From: Bosea sp. 29B
GTDB taxonomy: Bacteria > Pseudomonadota > Alphaproteobacteria > Rhizobiales > Beijerinckiaceae
NCBI RefSeq assembly: GCF_902506165.1
Contig: NZ_LR733817.1
Location: 5,501,403 to 5,565,402 of the forward strand
Direction: 5' to 3'
DNA length: 64,000 nt
Shown piece after piece: positions 51,004 to 59,337 of the stretch. The notes beneath the pieces are model-generated. The model saw nothing but the letters and a program-made list of their open reading frames with translations. It had not been told where the DNA came from and did no database searches. How positions within the stretch are numbered: the stretch's first letter is position 1; each line of letters opens with the position of its first letter. A program made the translations under genes and the position numbers.

Positions 51004-51714
51004 TCAGCCACGGCCGATATAATGGGCGACGATGCGCTTCAGACCGGCGAACGGGAACCGCACCAGATAGGGCAGCAGAAGCAGCGGATGACGGACGGCG
51101 AAAGGCGCATCCTGCTCGACCATGTGACGGATGGCGAGGACAGGCATCGGCGCGCGCAACGGCCTGAAATCGGGATTCCATAGGCCGGGTGCCTCAGATC
51201 CAGCATGCATCAGCCCAATCATCCGGTTGCGTGTCAGCGAATAGACTTTGTGGCGGTCATGGATGCGCCTCAGCATGGCGATGCCACGATCGCCGCCACA
51301 GGCTGGAAAGCCGATGATGATCGTGCGGAAATGCGCCATGGCCGGCTTTGCGGGGATCGCCTCCAGTGCTTGGAAACTCGTGCGGATCAGCGTGAACACG
51401 CTGTCCTCGTTATCGGGGCTGGCCTCGCAGACGCCGAGCCGGACGGTGTCGAGCTTTGCCGCCTGGCGGGTGAAGGGGCAAACGGCGCCTGTGCGGCCAA
51501 GATCGGGATGGGCCGTCATCAGATAGCCCTCGACCCAGCCGATCAGGGTCGACAGGGCGTCGGAACCGGACTGGTCGCAGCGCGCCCGGGCCACGGCAAG
51601 CGTCGACATCGCGCCGGAGGCTTCGAGTTCAGCCAGTGGATTGGCGACCGCACCGCTGCCGGCGCCCGCCAAGGGCTCGAATAAATTTCCGACCCGATCC
51701 GACTTCTGGCTCAT
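51004..51714 (-). CDS. DUF6875-like protein
   Basis: The 236-residue protein has HPDLGRTGAVCPFTRQAAKLDT, then GFPACGGDRGIAMLRRIHDRHKVYSLTRNRMIGLMHAGSEAPGLWNP. These are features I associate with DUF6875 proteins, which often stand near acyltransferases or natural-product genes. The cysteine-containing HPDLGR/CPF motif is conserved. No catalytic role is known. It forms a tight pair with the CelD-like gene, so they probably act in one pathway. The long empty stretch to its right may hold their promoter. Confidence 0.6.
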   Translation of the reverse strand: MSQKSDRVGNLFEPLAGAGSGAVANPLAELEASGAMSTLAVARARCDQSGSDALSTLIGWVEGYLMTAHPDLGRTGAVCPFTRQAAKLDTVRLGVCEASPDNEDSVFTLIRTSFQALEAIPAKPAMAHFRTIIIGFPACGGDRGIAMLRRIHDRHKVYSLTRNRMIGLMHAGSEAPGLWNPDFRPLRAPMPVLAIRHMVEQDAPFAVRHPLLLLPYLVRFPFAGLKRIVAHYIGRG

Positions 51715-52279
51715 TCCGCGCTGCCTCGGGTTTGCTTGAGGGAGGCTCTAGCAGGGCGGTCTTAGAGAAGCGTTTCCGACGCAGCTTTCGTCGACGGCGA
51801 CGCCTTAGGACTTCGTTATGGCTCTTAAACAGCCACAAGATCGCTGAGCCTATACATAAATCCATTGGCATCGCTTCACACGGGGGGTGATACCAACCGG
51901 CTATGCCGCCAAATCTCAATGTTGAGCGTTCGAGCCGGTTCACAGGGTCATTAGGAATCAGCCCACGCGCTCGGGCCACTCCCGGTGCAAATCATCGATG
52001 ACGAAGGCATGGGCGTCGCGGCCGCCACCCGCACCAGCGAGATGGGGATGATCGCTGGGCAGATTATTATGACGATGGGCGAGATGACTGACCGCCAGAC
52101 CCGCGCCGCCACGGTGACCGCAGCGAAGGTCAGCAGCGCGAAGGATCCGAAGGTCAAGCGATGGGTAAGGACGTCATCTTCGTCCGCGCCGACGGAACGG
52201 TCGAAACGACTCTCTGACGTCAGATTAGAACGCGCCGAAGTGAGCCTCGCGGTGCGGGGGCCTGTGGCTTAAAGAGGCG
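51715..52279. other. Gap between the acyltransferase pair and nucleoside phosphorylase
   Basis: A plus-strand frame (51985-52272) of 95 codons begins MQIIDDEGMGVAAATRTSEM and looks only partly gene-like. A second short frame at 52161 (MGKDVIFVRADGTVETTL) ends quickly. Neither has a ribosome-binding site or known family. They may be debris. I do not call them as genes. Confidence 0.4.
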
Positions 52280-53074
52280 TCATCCCAGACGACGCGCGGC
52301 CGCTACAATGACGGCCAGCGCATCTACGGTGCCGTCTGCTTCGCCCTTCTCGAAATCGCCTTCCTGGCCCATCTGGTCGGTGACGTGGGCGAAGCAGACG
52401 ACTCGCTTGCCGCAGGCTTGCGCAAAGGCATAGAGCGCGGCGGCTTCCATCTCGACGGCGAGCAGGCCGCGTGCGGTCATGGCGGCGATGGTGCGCTCCG
52501 TCTCCCGAAAGGGCGCATCGGTCGTCCAGGTCGCGCCGCTCAGCACCGGCTCGCGCAGTCCGTCAAAGGCGCCCTCAAGCGTAGCGAGGACGCCGGCGTC
52601 GGCTTGTGAGAATTCCGATGACGGCAGGTAGTGGTAGCTCGTACCCTCGTCGCGCAGGGCCCGTTCGATCAAGATAAAATAAGGCGGCGGCCGTATCGGC
52701 TGCAGTTGCCCGGACGAGGTCATGCTGATCAGGAGCCTGCAGCCGGCGGCGAAGAGCTGCTCCGCCACCAGCACGGCATAGGAGGCGCCGACGACGCAGC
52801 CGACGATTCCGAATTCGAGGTCGCTTTCGACGAAGCGATCGAGTTCGCTGTGATAGCAGGCCCAGTCTCGGTCAGCCGTCGCGCGTCCGTCCCGGCGCAA
52901 GCGTCGGACGAGATCGCCGTCGGGGTCGAGCACGCAGATCGCCGGTACCGCGCGCACGGCCAGACCTTTCTGGCGACGCGCTTCGCGCAGCAGGTTTCCC
53001 GGCTGGAAGGCGGATTCTTCCGCGTAGTGCTTGTTGGCCAGGATTGGCACAGAGCCGTCGTGGTGGTCGGTCAT
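52280..53074 (-). CDS. Nucleoside phosphorylase (uridine phosphorylase family)
   Basis: The 264-residue protein has GIVGCVVGASYAVLVAEQLFAAGCRLLISMTSSGQL, a phosphate and base site, and LLAVEMEAAALYAFAQACGKRVVC, the purine/uridine phosphorylase signature with the ribose-binding Glu-Met-Glu. It cleaves a nucleoside with phosphate to give base and pentose-1-phosphate in the cytoplasm. An N-terminal part (ILANKHYAEESAFQP) fits none of the commonest E. coli forms. The start overlaps the methyltransferase stop as ATGA. Confidence 0.87.
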   Translation of the reverse strand: MTDHHDGSVPILANKHYAEESAFQPGNLLREARRQKGLAVRAVPAICVLDPDGDLVRRLRRDGRATADRDWACYHSELDRFVESDLEFGIVGCVVGASYAVLVAEQLFAAGCRLLISMTSSGQLQPIRPPPYFILIERALRDEGTSYHYLPSSEFSQADAGVLATLEGAFDGLREPVLSGATWTTDAPFRETERTIAAMTARGLLAVEMEAAALYAFAQACGKRVVCFAHVTDQMGQEGDFEKGEADGTVDALAVIVAAARRLG

Positions 53075-53715
53075 TGTTCAAAGGCCGCCGACGTCGGCGT
53101 CTTCTTGAACAGACACCAGATGAAGTCCTGATGGTTCCCGGTTGGCGTCACATGAGTCTGCGGCTGCTGATCGATCAGGTGATAGGCCGGTCCAAGCTCC
53201 GCCTGAAGCATGTCCGCCGAATAGCGCCTGACGGGGAGCCCGCTGCATCGTTCAGGACCGCTGAGCGCAAAGGGCGCGAGGATGACGAAGCCGCCGGCCC
53301 TGACGCCTCGGTCAAGCGCGCGCCGATAGGATAGCCGGTCGGCTTCATCGACGAGAAAGTGGAAGACAGCCCGGTCATGCCAGATCGAGAAGGCGTCCTT
53401 CGGAGGCTGCCAGGCTGTGACGTCCTGCGCGATCCACGTCACCAGCTCGGCGCGCTCGCCTAGGCGCGTACGTGCGACGGCGAGGCCGGCCTCGGCGATA
53501 TCGAGCACGGTCACTGCCGAATGGCCGGCACCCAGCAATCGGTCGATCAGCATCGAGGCGCCGCCGCCGATGTCGACGATGGGGTCGCCCGTGCCCAGAC
53601 CGGTCTGCGCGATCATATCGTGCGACGGCGTCGGATCGTCCTGGAACCAGCTGACCGTGTCGGCCGGCGTGGTCGTGTAGACGTCGTTCCAGTGGCTACG
53701 TCGTGGGCTGGTCAT
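53071..53715 (-). CDS. Class I SAM-dependent methyltransferase
   Basis: The product has 214 residues from ATG 53715. It has the SAM loop DPIVDIGGGASMLIDRLLGAGH, acid VTVLDIAEAGLAVARTRLG, then WIAQDVTAWQPP and HDRAVFHFLVDEADRLSYRRAL. It belongs to the broad Methyltransf_25/SAM-dependent group. The substrate cannot be predicted. Its end overlaps the nucleoside phosphorylase start by four bases, so a linked role with nucleoside or SAM-derived metabolites (adenosine or methylthioadenosine salvage) is possible. Confidence 0.8.
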   Translation of the reverse strand: MTSPRRSHWNDVYTTTPADTVSWFQDDPTPSHDMIAQTGLGTGDPIVDIGGGASMLIDRLLGAGHSAVTVLDIAEAGLAVARTRLGERAELVTWIAQDVTAWQPPKDAFSIWHDRAVFHFLVDEADRLSYRRALDRGVRAGGFVILAPFALSGPERCSGLPVRRYSADMLQAELGPAYHLIDQQPQTHVTPTGNHQDFIWCLFKKTPTSAAFEQ

Positions 53716-53794
53716 CGCCGGCTCCTTGTCTTGCGGAGACCTTAAGGCGGCCAGCCGGACAAATCGATCCGGCTGACCGTTTCGCAACCTGCCG

Positions 53795-54475
53795 TCAGCT
53801 CATGCGCTTGATCTCGGCATAGGCGCCCTTGGTCCGTAGGATGATGGTGACGGGCTTCGTGCCCCGGTTGCGCCAGAACCAGCCATGGCCGCCATCGAAC
53901 TCAGCGGTAAGCACGCCCGTATCGCCTGCCACCGCGCGGCCGGTCTTGTAGCTCTTCTCTTTGGCGCCGGGGCCGGGCGTGCCGTGCATGTCGTAGTTCA
54001 CGACGCCGTCCTTGACGCTCCAGTCGAAAGTGACCTGCGCGCCCTTGGCCATGGTCAGCTTGTACTCCGCGCCCTTGGTCGGCTCCAGCGTGATCACGGT
54101 CTCGTCGGTCTTCTCAGCTTGGGCGAGAACGACCCGCTCGCCGGCTTGTGCAGGCGAGACGAGTAGCCCGGCCAGCGTGGTCAGCAGGCTTGAGCGCTGG
54201 TCCGGCAAAGGCGTCGCTGGGGCCGGCTGAGCCGGCGTGGTCGGACCGTCCTTCAGGCGGTCTGCCTCGGCTTCCGCAGCGAGCTGGGTCTTGATCTCGC
54301 CCATCTCGGTCAACTTCAGCATGCGGCCGATTCCGGTCGGGTCGATGGCGTATTCGGCCGGCAGGACAATCGTCACAAGAATGCCGGCGGCCGCGACGAT
54401 GGCAATGGCCGTGGAGCGCAGGAGTTGCGCCGAGGTCGGCAGTTCGGCGCGCGTGGGGATGTCGGAGTTGTACAT
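53795..54475 (-). CDS. Membrane-anchored periplasmic protein beside HupE
   Basis: The product has 226 residues from ATG 54475. A single N-terminal anchor (STAIAIVAAAGILVTIVLPAEYAIDP) is followed by a charged linker and a beta-rich domain with VITLEPTKGAEYKLTMAKGAQVTFDWSVKDGVVNYDMHGTP and GWFWRNRGTKPVTI. I know no named domain, but this protein repeatedly accompanies HupE/UreJ-type genes. A cupredoxin-like fold is possible, but no copper ligands are clear. It is the last gene of the HupE operon. Confidence 0.65.
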   Translation of the reverse strand: MYNSDIPTRAELPTSAQLLRSTAIAIVAAAGILVTIVLPAEYAIDPTGIGRMLKLTEMGEIKTQLAAEAEADRLKDGPTTPAQPAPATPLPDQRSSLLTTLAGLLVSPAQAGERVVLAQAEKTDETVITLEPTKGAEYKLTMAKGAQVTFDWSVKDGVVNYDMHGTPGPGAKEKSYKTGRAVAGDTGVLTAEFDGGHGWFWRNRGTKPVTIILRTKGAYAEIKRMS

Positions 54476-54489
54476 GGTGTGGGTGCCTT

Positions 54490-55218
54490 TCAGGTTGCGG
54501 AGACGAAAAAGCCGGTGAGTTGGTAGCCGATCAGCACGAACCCGGCGGTCATCATGACGGTGTTGGCGGTGTAAGCGTGGCGAAGGAAGCTGGGAGTGCG
54601 CCGCCAGAAGCCCATCGCGATCAGGATTGCGGTCAGGGCCAGGATTTGGCCGATCTCGACCCCGACATTGAACGCCAGAAGGTTGGGCACGAGGCCGTCC
54701 GGTGCGACGTTGTAGTCGAGGATCTTGGTCGAGAGGCCGAAGCCATGGAACAGGCCGAAAATCAGCGTCGCGGCCTTGGTGTTCGGCTGAACGCCGAACC
54801 AGCGCTGGTAGGCGCCCATGTTGTCGAGCGCCTTGTAGACCACCGAGAGGCCGATGATGGCGTCGATGATATAGGCGTTCATGCCGATGTTGAAATACAC
54901 GCCCAGCAGCATCGTGGTGGAGTGCCCGAGCGCGAACAGGCTGACATAGATGGCGACGTGCTTCATCCGGTATAGGAAGAAGACCACCCCGAAGAGGAAG
55001 AGCAGGTGGTCGTAGCCCGTCATCATGTGCTTGGCGCCCAGATAGACAAAGGGCATCAGGTTGATGCCGCTGATCTCCTGGATATAGCCCTTGTCGCCTT
55101 CGGCGACGCCATGAGCGATGGCGGGCGCGAGGCTCGCAAGCAGCAGGAACAGAGAAAGCGATGCGTGCGAAGCTGCAAGACGCAGCCCGCACCGCCCTCC
55201 GATGGAAGGTCGTTGCAT
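54490..55218 (-). CDS. HupE/UreJ-family membrane protein
   Basis: The product has 242 residues from ATG 55218. It has a signal-like N-terminus and HGVAEGDKGYIQEISGINLMP. Membrane helices follow, with GYDHLLFLFGVVFFL, SLFALGHSTTMLLGVYFNI and LIFGLFHGFGLSTKILDYN. Membrane histidines (H in GYDH, GHST, FHGF) are the metal-handling motif of this family of nickel permease/accessory proteins (HupE, UreJ). The gene lies 14 bases from the following protein gene and 50 bases after the His-rich exported protein gene. Confidence 0.85.
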   Translation of the reverse strand: MQRPSIGGRCGLRLAASHASLSLFLLLASLAPAIAHGVAEGDKGYIQEISGINLMPFVYLGAKHMMTGYDHLLFLFGVVFFLYRMKHVAIYVSLFALGHSTTMLLGVYFNIGMNAYIIDAIIGLSVVYKALDNMGAYQRWFGVQPNTKAATLIFGLFHGFGLSTKILDYNVAPDGLVPNLLAFNVGVEIGQILALTAILIAMGFWRRTPSFLRHAYTANTVMMTAGFVLIGYQLTGFFVSAT

Positions 55219-55268
55219 GGAAGTTCCAATGGTTCGTCGGTGATGGATGGCCGCCGCGGCGGCCGGGC

Positions 55269-55658
55269 TCATGCGGCGACGAAGGGTCTCGGGGGGCGTT
55301 TCAGCCCATCAGGGTGACCGGGATCGGCCATGACGGGGTCATGGGCTGCGTTGGTTCGGGCGAAGCCCGGCGTCACGAGCGCAATCACGGTGAGTCGGTC
55401 GGCCGTTTCGTGGAGGTGATCGGCTGCGTTGTGGCCATGGACATGGCCCGGAAGCTGTTCGGACGGCTCGCCCTCGTCATGCGCGTGCCCGTGCTCGGCG
55501 ATCGTCGCTGCAAGTTCGGCGTGGCGCACGGCTTCGGCCTGGGCGGTCGCATAGGCGTTGTGCCCGGCCGCCATGTGAGCCGTCGAGAGCAGGACGCCGA
55601 GCGCCATCGCGAAGGCGATGACGAGGCTGAATCCGGCTTTGGTTCTGCGGCGCGACAT
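55269..55658 (-). CDS. Small histidine-rich exported protein
   Basis: The product has 129 residues from ATG 55658. A signal peptide (GFSLVIAFAMALGVLLSTAHMAAG) leads to an exported domain rich in histidine, including AEHGHAHDEGEPSEQLPGHVHGHNAADHLHE. Such clusters bind nickel, cobalt, zinc or copper. The gene heads the HupE operon and faces the metal sensor gene. I know no domain name. A periplasmic metal buffer or sensor is likely. Confidence 0.75.
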   Translation of the reverse strand: MSRRRTKAGFSLVIAFAMALGVLLSTAHMAAGHNAYATAQAEAVRHAELAATIAEHGHAHDEGEPSEQLPGHVHGHNAADHLHETADRLTVIALVTPGFARTNAAHDPVMADPGHPDGLKRPPRPFVAA

Positions 55659-55735
55659 GCCTGACGGTAGAGCTTTCAACCTTAACGAAAGTTTGACGGC
55701 GACGCGCGAATCGCAACGCAGCCGCACAGTTGACC

Positions 55736-55754
55736 TATCCTACCTAGGGGGATA
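55736..55754. promoter_or_regulatory. Candidate operator of the metal sensor gene
   Basis: TATCC and GGATA form an inverted repeat around a G-rich centre (TACCTAGGG), 10 bases before the sensor ATG. The layout (G tract flanked by AT-rich inverted arms) follows RcnR/CsoR-type operators. Confidence 0.5.
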
Positions 55755-55763
55755 AGGACAGTC

Positions 55764-56042
55764 ATGACTGCGGCCCATGTTCACGAGACGCATCCCGCCA
55801 TCGTCAAGCGATTGAAGCGCGCCGATGGGCATCTGCGCAAGGTCATCGAGATGATCGAAGCCGGGCGTCCCTGTCTCGACATCGCCCAGCAATTGCAGGC
55901 GGTCGAGAGTGCGATCGGCCAAGCCAAGAAGACCCTGATTCAGGACCATCTCGACCACTGCCTCACCCAGGTCGTTGGGCCGCTGCCGGGCAAACAGCGC
56001 GAAGTGCTCGACGCCGTCAAGGCTGTCTCGAAGTACCTGTAG
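55764..56042 (+). CDS. CsoR/RcnR-family metal sensor with nickel-type ligands
   Basis: The 92-residue all-helical repressor has H5, C37, H62 and C66 as candidate ligands (AGRPCLDIA, IQDHLDHCL). Their spacing (32, 25 and 4) equals that of the nickel sensor InrS (H21, C53, H78, C82). Copper CsoR lacks the first His, and RcnR has His in the last position. It probably releases DNA when nickel (or cobalt) binds, de-repressing the exporter 46 bases downstream. It is divergent from the HupE/His-rich operon, which may share the control. Confidence 0.85.
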   Translation: MTAAHVHETHPAIVKRLKRADGHLRKVIEMIEAGRPCLDIAQQLQAVESAIGQAKKTLIQDHLDHCLTQVVGPLPGKQREVLDAVKAVSKYL

Positions 56043-56088
56043 GCGCCCGCCTCCACCGCAACATCGATCACCGATCGGGACCAAGCCC

Positions 56089-57396
56089 ATGCTGGCCATC
56101 CTCGCCAACCGGACCTATCGGCACCTCTTCCTCGCGCAGATCATCGCCCTGATTGGCACAGGTCTCGCCACGGTCGCGCTCGGCCTGCTCGCCTACGACC
56201 TCGCGGGCGCAGACGCCGGCATCGTGCTGGGCACCGCCTTGGCGATCAAGATGATCGCCTATGTCGGCGTCGCGCCGATCGCCTCGGCCTTCGCGGAGCG
56301 CCTGCCGCGCCGGACCATGCTGGTTGCTCTCGATCTGATCCGCGCGGCGGTGGCCCTGCTGCTCCCTTTCGTCACGGAGATTTGGCAGGTTTACGTCCTG
56401 ATTTTCATGCTGCAGTCGGCATCGGCCGCCTTCACGCCCACCTTCCAGGCGACGATCCCCGACATCCTGCCCGATGAGAAGGACTACACCCAGGCGCTCT
56501 CGCTCTCGCGGCTGGCCTATGACCTGGAGAGCCTGCTGAGCCCGGCGCTGGCGGCGCTGCTCCTGACAGTCATCAGCTTCCACAACCTCTTTGCCGGCAC
56601 GGTCATCGGCTTCATCGCTTCCGCCGCGCTGGTCGTTTCGGTGAATTTGCCGAGCCCAAAGCCCGGCGAGCCGCGCGGCGTCTACGACCGCACCACGCGG
56701 GGCTTGCGGATCTACTTGGCGACGCCGCGCCTGCGCGGCCTGCTGGCGCTGAGCCTGGCCGTGTCGGCGGCGGGCTCCATGGTCATCGTCAACACGGTCG
56801 TTCTGGTTCAGGCGACCTACGGCCTGACGCAGCAGGCCACGGCGCTTGCGCTGGCCATGTTCGGCGCGGGCTCGATGTCGGCGGCCTTCGCGCTGCCGCG
56901 CCTGCTCGACCGGCTCGACGACCGCAGGCTGATGCTCCCCGCGGCCGCGTGCCTGCCTGCGCTTCTTCTGCTCGGCACACTCGTTCCGGGCTTTTCCATC
57001 CTACTGCCGCTCTGGTTTGCGCTCGGCTTCGCCTACAGCCTGACGCAGACGCCGTCGGGGCGCCTGCTGCGCCGCTCCGCTCATGCCGAGGATCGGCCAG
57101 CTCTCTTCGCCGCTCAGTTCGCCCTTTCTCACGCGTGCTGGCTGATCACCTATCCGGCGGCCGGCTGGCTCGGCGCGACGCTCGGTCTGCCCGCGACCTT
57201 CGCGGTCATGGCGGCGATCGCCGGGCTCGCGCTTGCGATCGCTTTGCGCGTCTGGCCGGCGGGCGATCCCGACGAGATCGAGCATGAGCATCTCACGCTC
57301 GCGCCCGACCATCCGCATCTGGCGGGCGCGGGCGCGCGGCATCGGCATGCCTTCGTGATCGACCGGGATCATCAGGCCTGGCCGACGCGCGGCTGA
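56089..57396 (+). CDS. MFS metal exporter, NreB-like
   Basis: The 435-residue transporter has twelve helices (loop motif AFAERLPRRTMLVALD) and a C-terminal cytoplasmic tail rich in histidine (EHEHLTLAPDHPHLAGAGAR, then HRHAFVIDRDHQAW). His-rich C-tails are known from NreB/NrsD nickel exporters. Together with the preceding sensor it fits a nickel/cobalt export system. A preceding GGGACC is a weak ribosome-binding site. Translation may depend on coupling to the sensor gene, 46 bases upstream. Confidence 0.82.
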   Translation: MLAILANRTYRHLFLAQIIALIGTGLATVALGLLAYDLAGADAGIVLGTALAIKMIAYVGVAPIASAFAERLPRRTMLVALDLIRAAVALLLPFVTEIWQVYVLIFMLQSASAAFTPTFQATIPDILPDEKDYTQALSLSRLAYDLESLLSPALAALLLTVISFHNLFAGTVIGFIASAALVVSVNLPSPKPGEPRGVYDRTTRGLRIYLATPRLRGLLALSLAVSAAGSMVIVNTVVLVQATYGLTQQATALALAMFGAGSMSAAFALPRLLDRLDDRRLMLPAAACLPALLLLGTLVPGFSILLPLWFALGFAYSLTQTPSGRLLRRSAHAEDRPALFAAQFALSHACWLITYPAAGWLGATLGLPATFAVMAAIAGLALAIALRVWPAGDPDEIEHEHLTLAPDHPHLAGAGARHRHAFVIDRDHQAWPTRG

Positions 57397-57407
57397 GCGG
57401 ATCGAGC

Positions 57408-57980
57408 ATGGGCATGTTCTCGGAGATCGACCCGGTCATCCGGCGTCTTGCCGCGGGCGAGACGCTGTTTGCAGCCGGGGACGAGACGCGCGGTTTCTTC
57501 GAAGTGCGTACGGGACGCGTCAGGCTCATGCGCTTCGGCGCAGATGGCCGCGAGACGGCATTGTTCACGGCAGGGCCGGGAGAGCGCTTCGCCGAGGCCT
57601 CGCTTTTCGCCGCGCGCTACCATTGCGACGCCATTGCGCTCAGCGACGCCGTGGTCGCGTGTTTTCCCAAAGCCGCCTGCATCGCCCGGCTGAACGACGA
57701 TGCGCCGGCGCGGTTCGACCTGACTGCCGATCTCGCCCGGCAGGTGATGATGCTGCGCTCGCGGTTGACGCTGCGCGACATCCGCTCGGCGCGCGAGCGG
57801 GTGCTCGCCTTCCTTGTTGCGGAAGCCGGCGACGACGGGCGCACCGTCGCTTTCGGCGGCTCGCTGCGGGAGATCGCTAGTGCGATCGGCCTGACGCCCG
57901 AAGCCTTCTACCGGACGCTGGCGCGGCTCGAATCCGAGGGTGCGATTGAACGAAAGGCAGGCCGCATCGCCCTGACATGA
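57408..57980 (+). CDS. Crp/Fnr-family transcriptional regulator
   Basis: The 190-residue protein has an N-terminal cNMP-like beta domain (GETLFAAGDETRGFFEVRTGRVRLMRFGADGRE) and a C-terminal winged helix (GSLREIASAIGLTPEAFYRTLARLESEGAI). The cysteines needed for an iron-sulfur cluster are absent, so it is not an FNR-type oxygen sensor. The signal is unknown. The gene lies 11 bases after the exporter and may share its message. A 19-bp hairpin overlaps its stop codon. Confidence 0.85.
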   Translation: MGMFSEIDPVIRRLAAGETLFAAGDETRGFFEVRTGRVRLMRFGADGRETALFTAGPGERFAEASLFAARYHCDAIALSDAVVACFPKAACIARLNDDAPARFDLTADLARQVMMLRSRLTLRDIRSARERVLAFLVAEAGDDGRTVAFGGSLREIASAIGLTPEAFYRTLARLESEGAIERKAGRIALT

Positions 57981-58005
57981 TCGCGGTCATGTCAGGGCGA
58001 TGCGG
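57962..58005. terminator. 19-bp perfect inverted repeat over the regulator stop codon
   Basis: The arms 57962-57980 and 57987-58005 are exact complements around a 6-base loop. The last bases of the regulator and its TGA lie in the left arm. There is no T run, so it may attenuate or process the message before the downstream periplasmic gene instead of terminating fully. Confidence 0.6.
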
Positions 58006-58039
58006 GTCTCTGGCAGGTTGGGTTCAAAGGAGAACCCCA

Positions 58040-58606
58040 ATGATCCATATCGCCCTCACAGCCGCGCTCGTCCTGATTTCGGCAAGCGTCGCGCCGGCCT
58101 GGCCGGCAAAAGCGCAGATGCACAGCCCCTATGCCGGCGAGCAGGGCCGGGAGATCAAGGCGCTGTCGACCAAGGATATCGATGACCTAACTCAAGGCCG
58201 CGGAATGGGGCTCGCCAAGGCTGCCGAACTCAACCGATATCCCGGACCCATGCATGGCCTCGAACTGGCCGAGCCGCTGAAGCTGTCGGACGAGCAACGG
58301 CAGGCGCTGAAGGCGATCATGACCCGGATGAGCGCAGAGGCGAAGGCGGTCGGAGAAGACCTACTCGGCCTTGAGCGCAAACTGGACGAAGGCTTCGTTG
58401 CGCGGACGATCGACGGCCAGCGCCTGCGGGCGCTGACAGAACGGATCGGCGTCACGCAGGGAGCTCTGAGGGCCGTCCATCTCGCCGCCCATATCGAGAC
58501 CGCGGCCGTCCTTTCCAGGAAACAGATCGCCCAATACGATCTTCTGCGCGGCTATGCCGGTACGCCCGCAGGATCTGGCGCTCATGGATTGCATAACAAG
58601 CATTGA
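58040..58606 (+). CDS. Spy/CpxP-like periplasmic protein
   Basis: The product has 188 residues from ATG 58040, after AAAGGAG. A signal (HIALTAALVLISASVAPAWPAKA) leads to a helical protein with MGLAKAAELNRYPGPMHGLEL and LKLSDEQRQALKAIMTRMSAEAKAVGEDLL. This is a heptad-like pattern resembling the Spy/CpxP and metal-sensing CnrX group. It would act as a periplasmic chaperone or metal sensor. The C-terminus ends in GSGAHGLHNKH. The LTXXQ-type motif is partially present. It follows the Crp/Fnr gene. Confidence 0.75.
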   Translation: MIHIALTAALVLISASVAPAWPAKAQMHSPYAGEQGREIKALSTKDIDDLTQGRGMGLAKAAELNRYPGPMHGLELAEPLKLSDEQRQALKAIMTRMSAEAKAVGEDLLGLERKLDEGFVARTIDGQRLRALTERIGVTQGALRAVHLAAHIETAAVLSRKQIAQYDLLRGYAGTPAGSGAHGLHNKH

Positions 58607-58669
58607 GCAAATTGCGAGATCGCGGCTCGACGAGCGCCACGATCGCAGGCTGCGGCCACCCGTCGAGCA

Positions 58670-58688
58670 AATAGGCCGACGGCCTATT
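58670..58688. terminator. Short hairpin between convergent genes
   Basis: AATAGGCC and GGCCTATT flank a 3-base loop. One arm overlaps the stop codon of the DsbA-like gene (minus strand). Without a T run it is only a candidate bidirectional terminator. Confidence 0.35.
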
Positions 58689-59337
58689 GGCTCGCCTTTT
58701 CGACCTCGCGCTTGACCAACTCGTAGAGTGGGCGCGGACCGAATTCGGTGAGGGGCTGCCCGTTCACGAAGAAGGTCGGCGTTCTGCTCACCTCAAGCGC
58801 TTTTGCGTCCGCCCCATCCTTGTCCAGAGTCATCTGGAATTCCGGCCGGGCCACGTCGCGCTTGCCCATCTCGATGTCGAGACCGGCGTCCTTCGCACGC
58901 GCCCAGGCCTTCTCGAGGTCGGGCTTGTCGTGGTCCGCCCATTCCGGCTGGAACTCCAGAAGCGCTGCGAGGACGGGCTCGAACTTGCCCTGAAGCCGAG
59001 CCGCTTCGAGGATCTTGACCGCGGCGTCCGACCCCTCGTGGAACGCCGCGTACCGGATCACCAGCCGCGCATCGTTCGGGAACAGGGCCAGGATCTGCTT
59101 GAGCGGCGGATAGAAGGCGCGGCAGGCCTCGCAGGACGGATCGAAGAACTCGACGATTGTGACCGGAGCACTCGCAGGACCGATGACGGGCGAATGATCG
59201 CGGACCAGCGCCTCGGCGCGCGAGGCCGCAACGGCTTGAGCGCGTTTGGTCTGTTCGTCCCTATGGAAGAGGGTGGCGCCGGAAAAAATCGCGAGGGCGA
59301 AGACGCCGGTGAGGACAACGATCACACGGCGGTTCAT
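58684..59337 (-). CDS. DsbA-family periplasmic thiol oxidoreductase
   Basis: The 217-residue protein has an N-terminal membrane anchor (VIVVLTGVFALAIFSGATLF) and a thioredoxin-like domain. The redox pair is in FFDPSCEACRAFYP and the cis-Pro loop in EVSRTPTFFVNGQPL. The CEAC pair is not the CPHC of classical DsbA. It resembles proteins that work with DsbB-like partners in metal or cytochrome maturation. Its start overlaps the DsbB stop by four bases, so it is the second gene of the pair. Confidence 0.85.
   Translation of the reverse strand: MNRRVIVVLTGVFALAIFSGATLFHRDEQTKRAQAVAASRAEALVRDHSPVIGPASAPVTIVEFFDPSCEACRAFYPPLKQILALFPNDARLVIRYAAFHEGSDAAVKILEAARLQGKFEPVLAALLEFQPEWADHDKPDLEKAWARAKDAGLDIEMGKRDVARPEFQMTLDKDGADAKALEVSRTPTFFVNGQPLTEFGPRPLYELVKREVEKASQ

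Noticed and set aside
51985..52272. A 95-codon plus-strand frame between the DUF6875-like and phosphorylase genes
   Set aside because: No ribosome-binding site, no recognised family and a Ser/Arg-rich tail. Possibly debris, not enough to call a gene.
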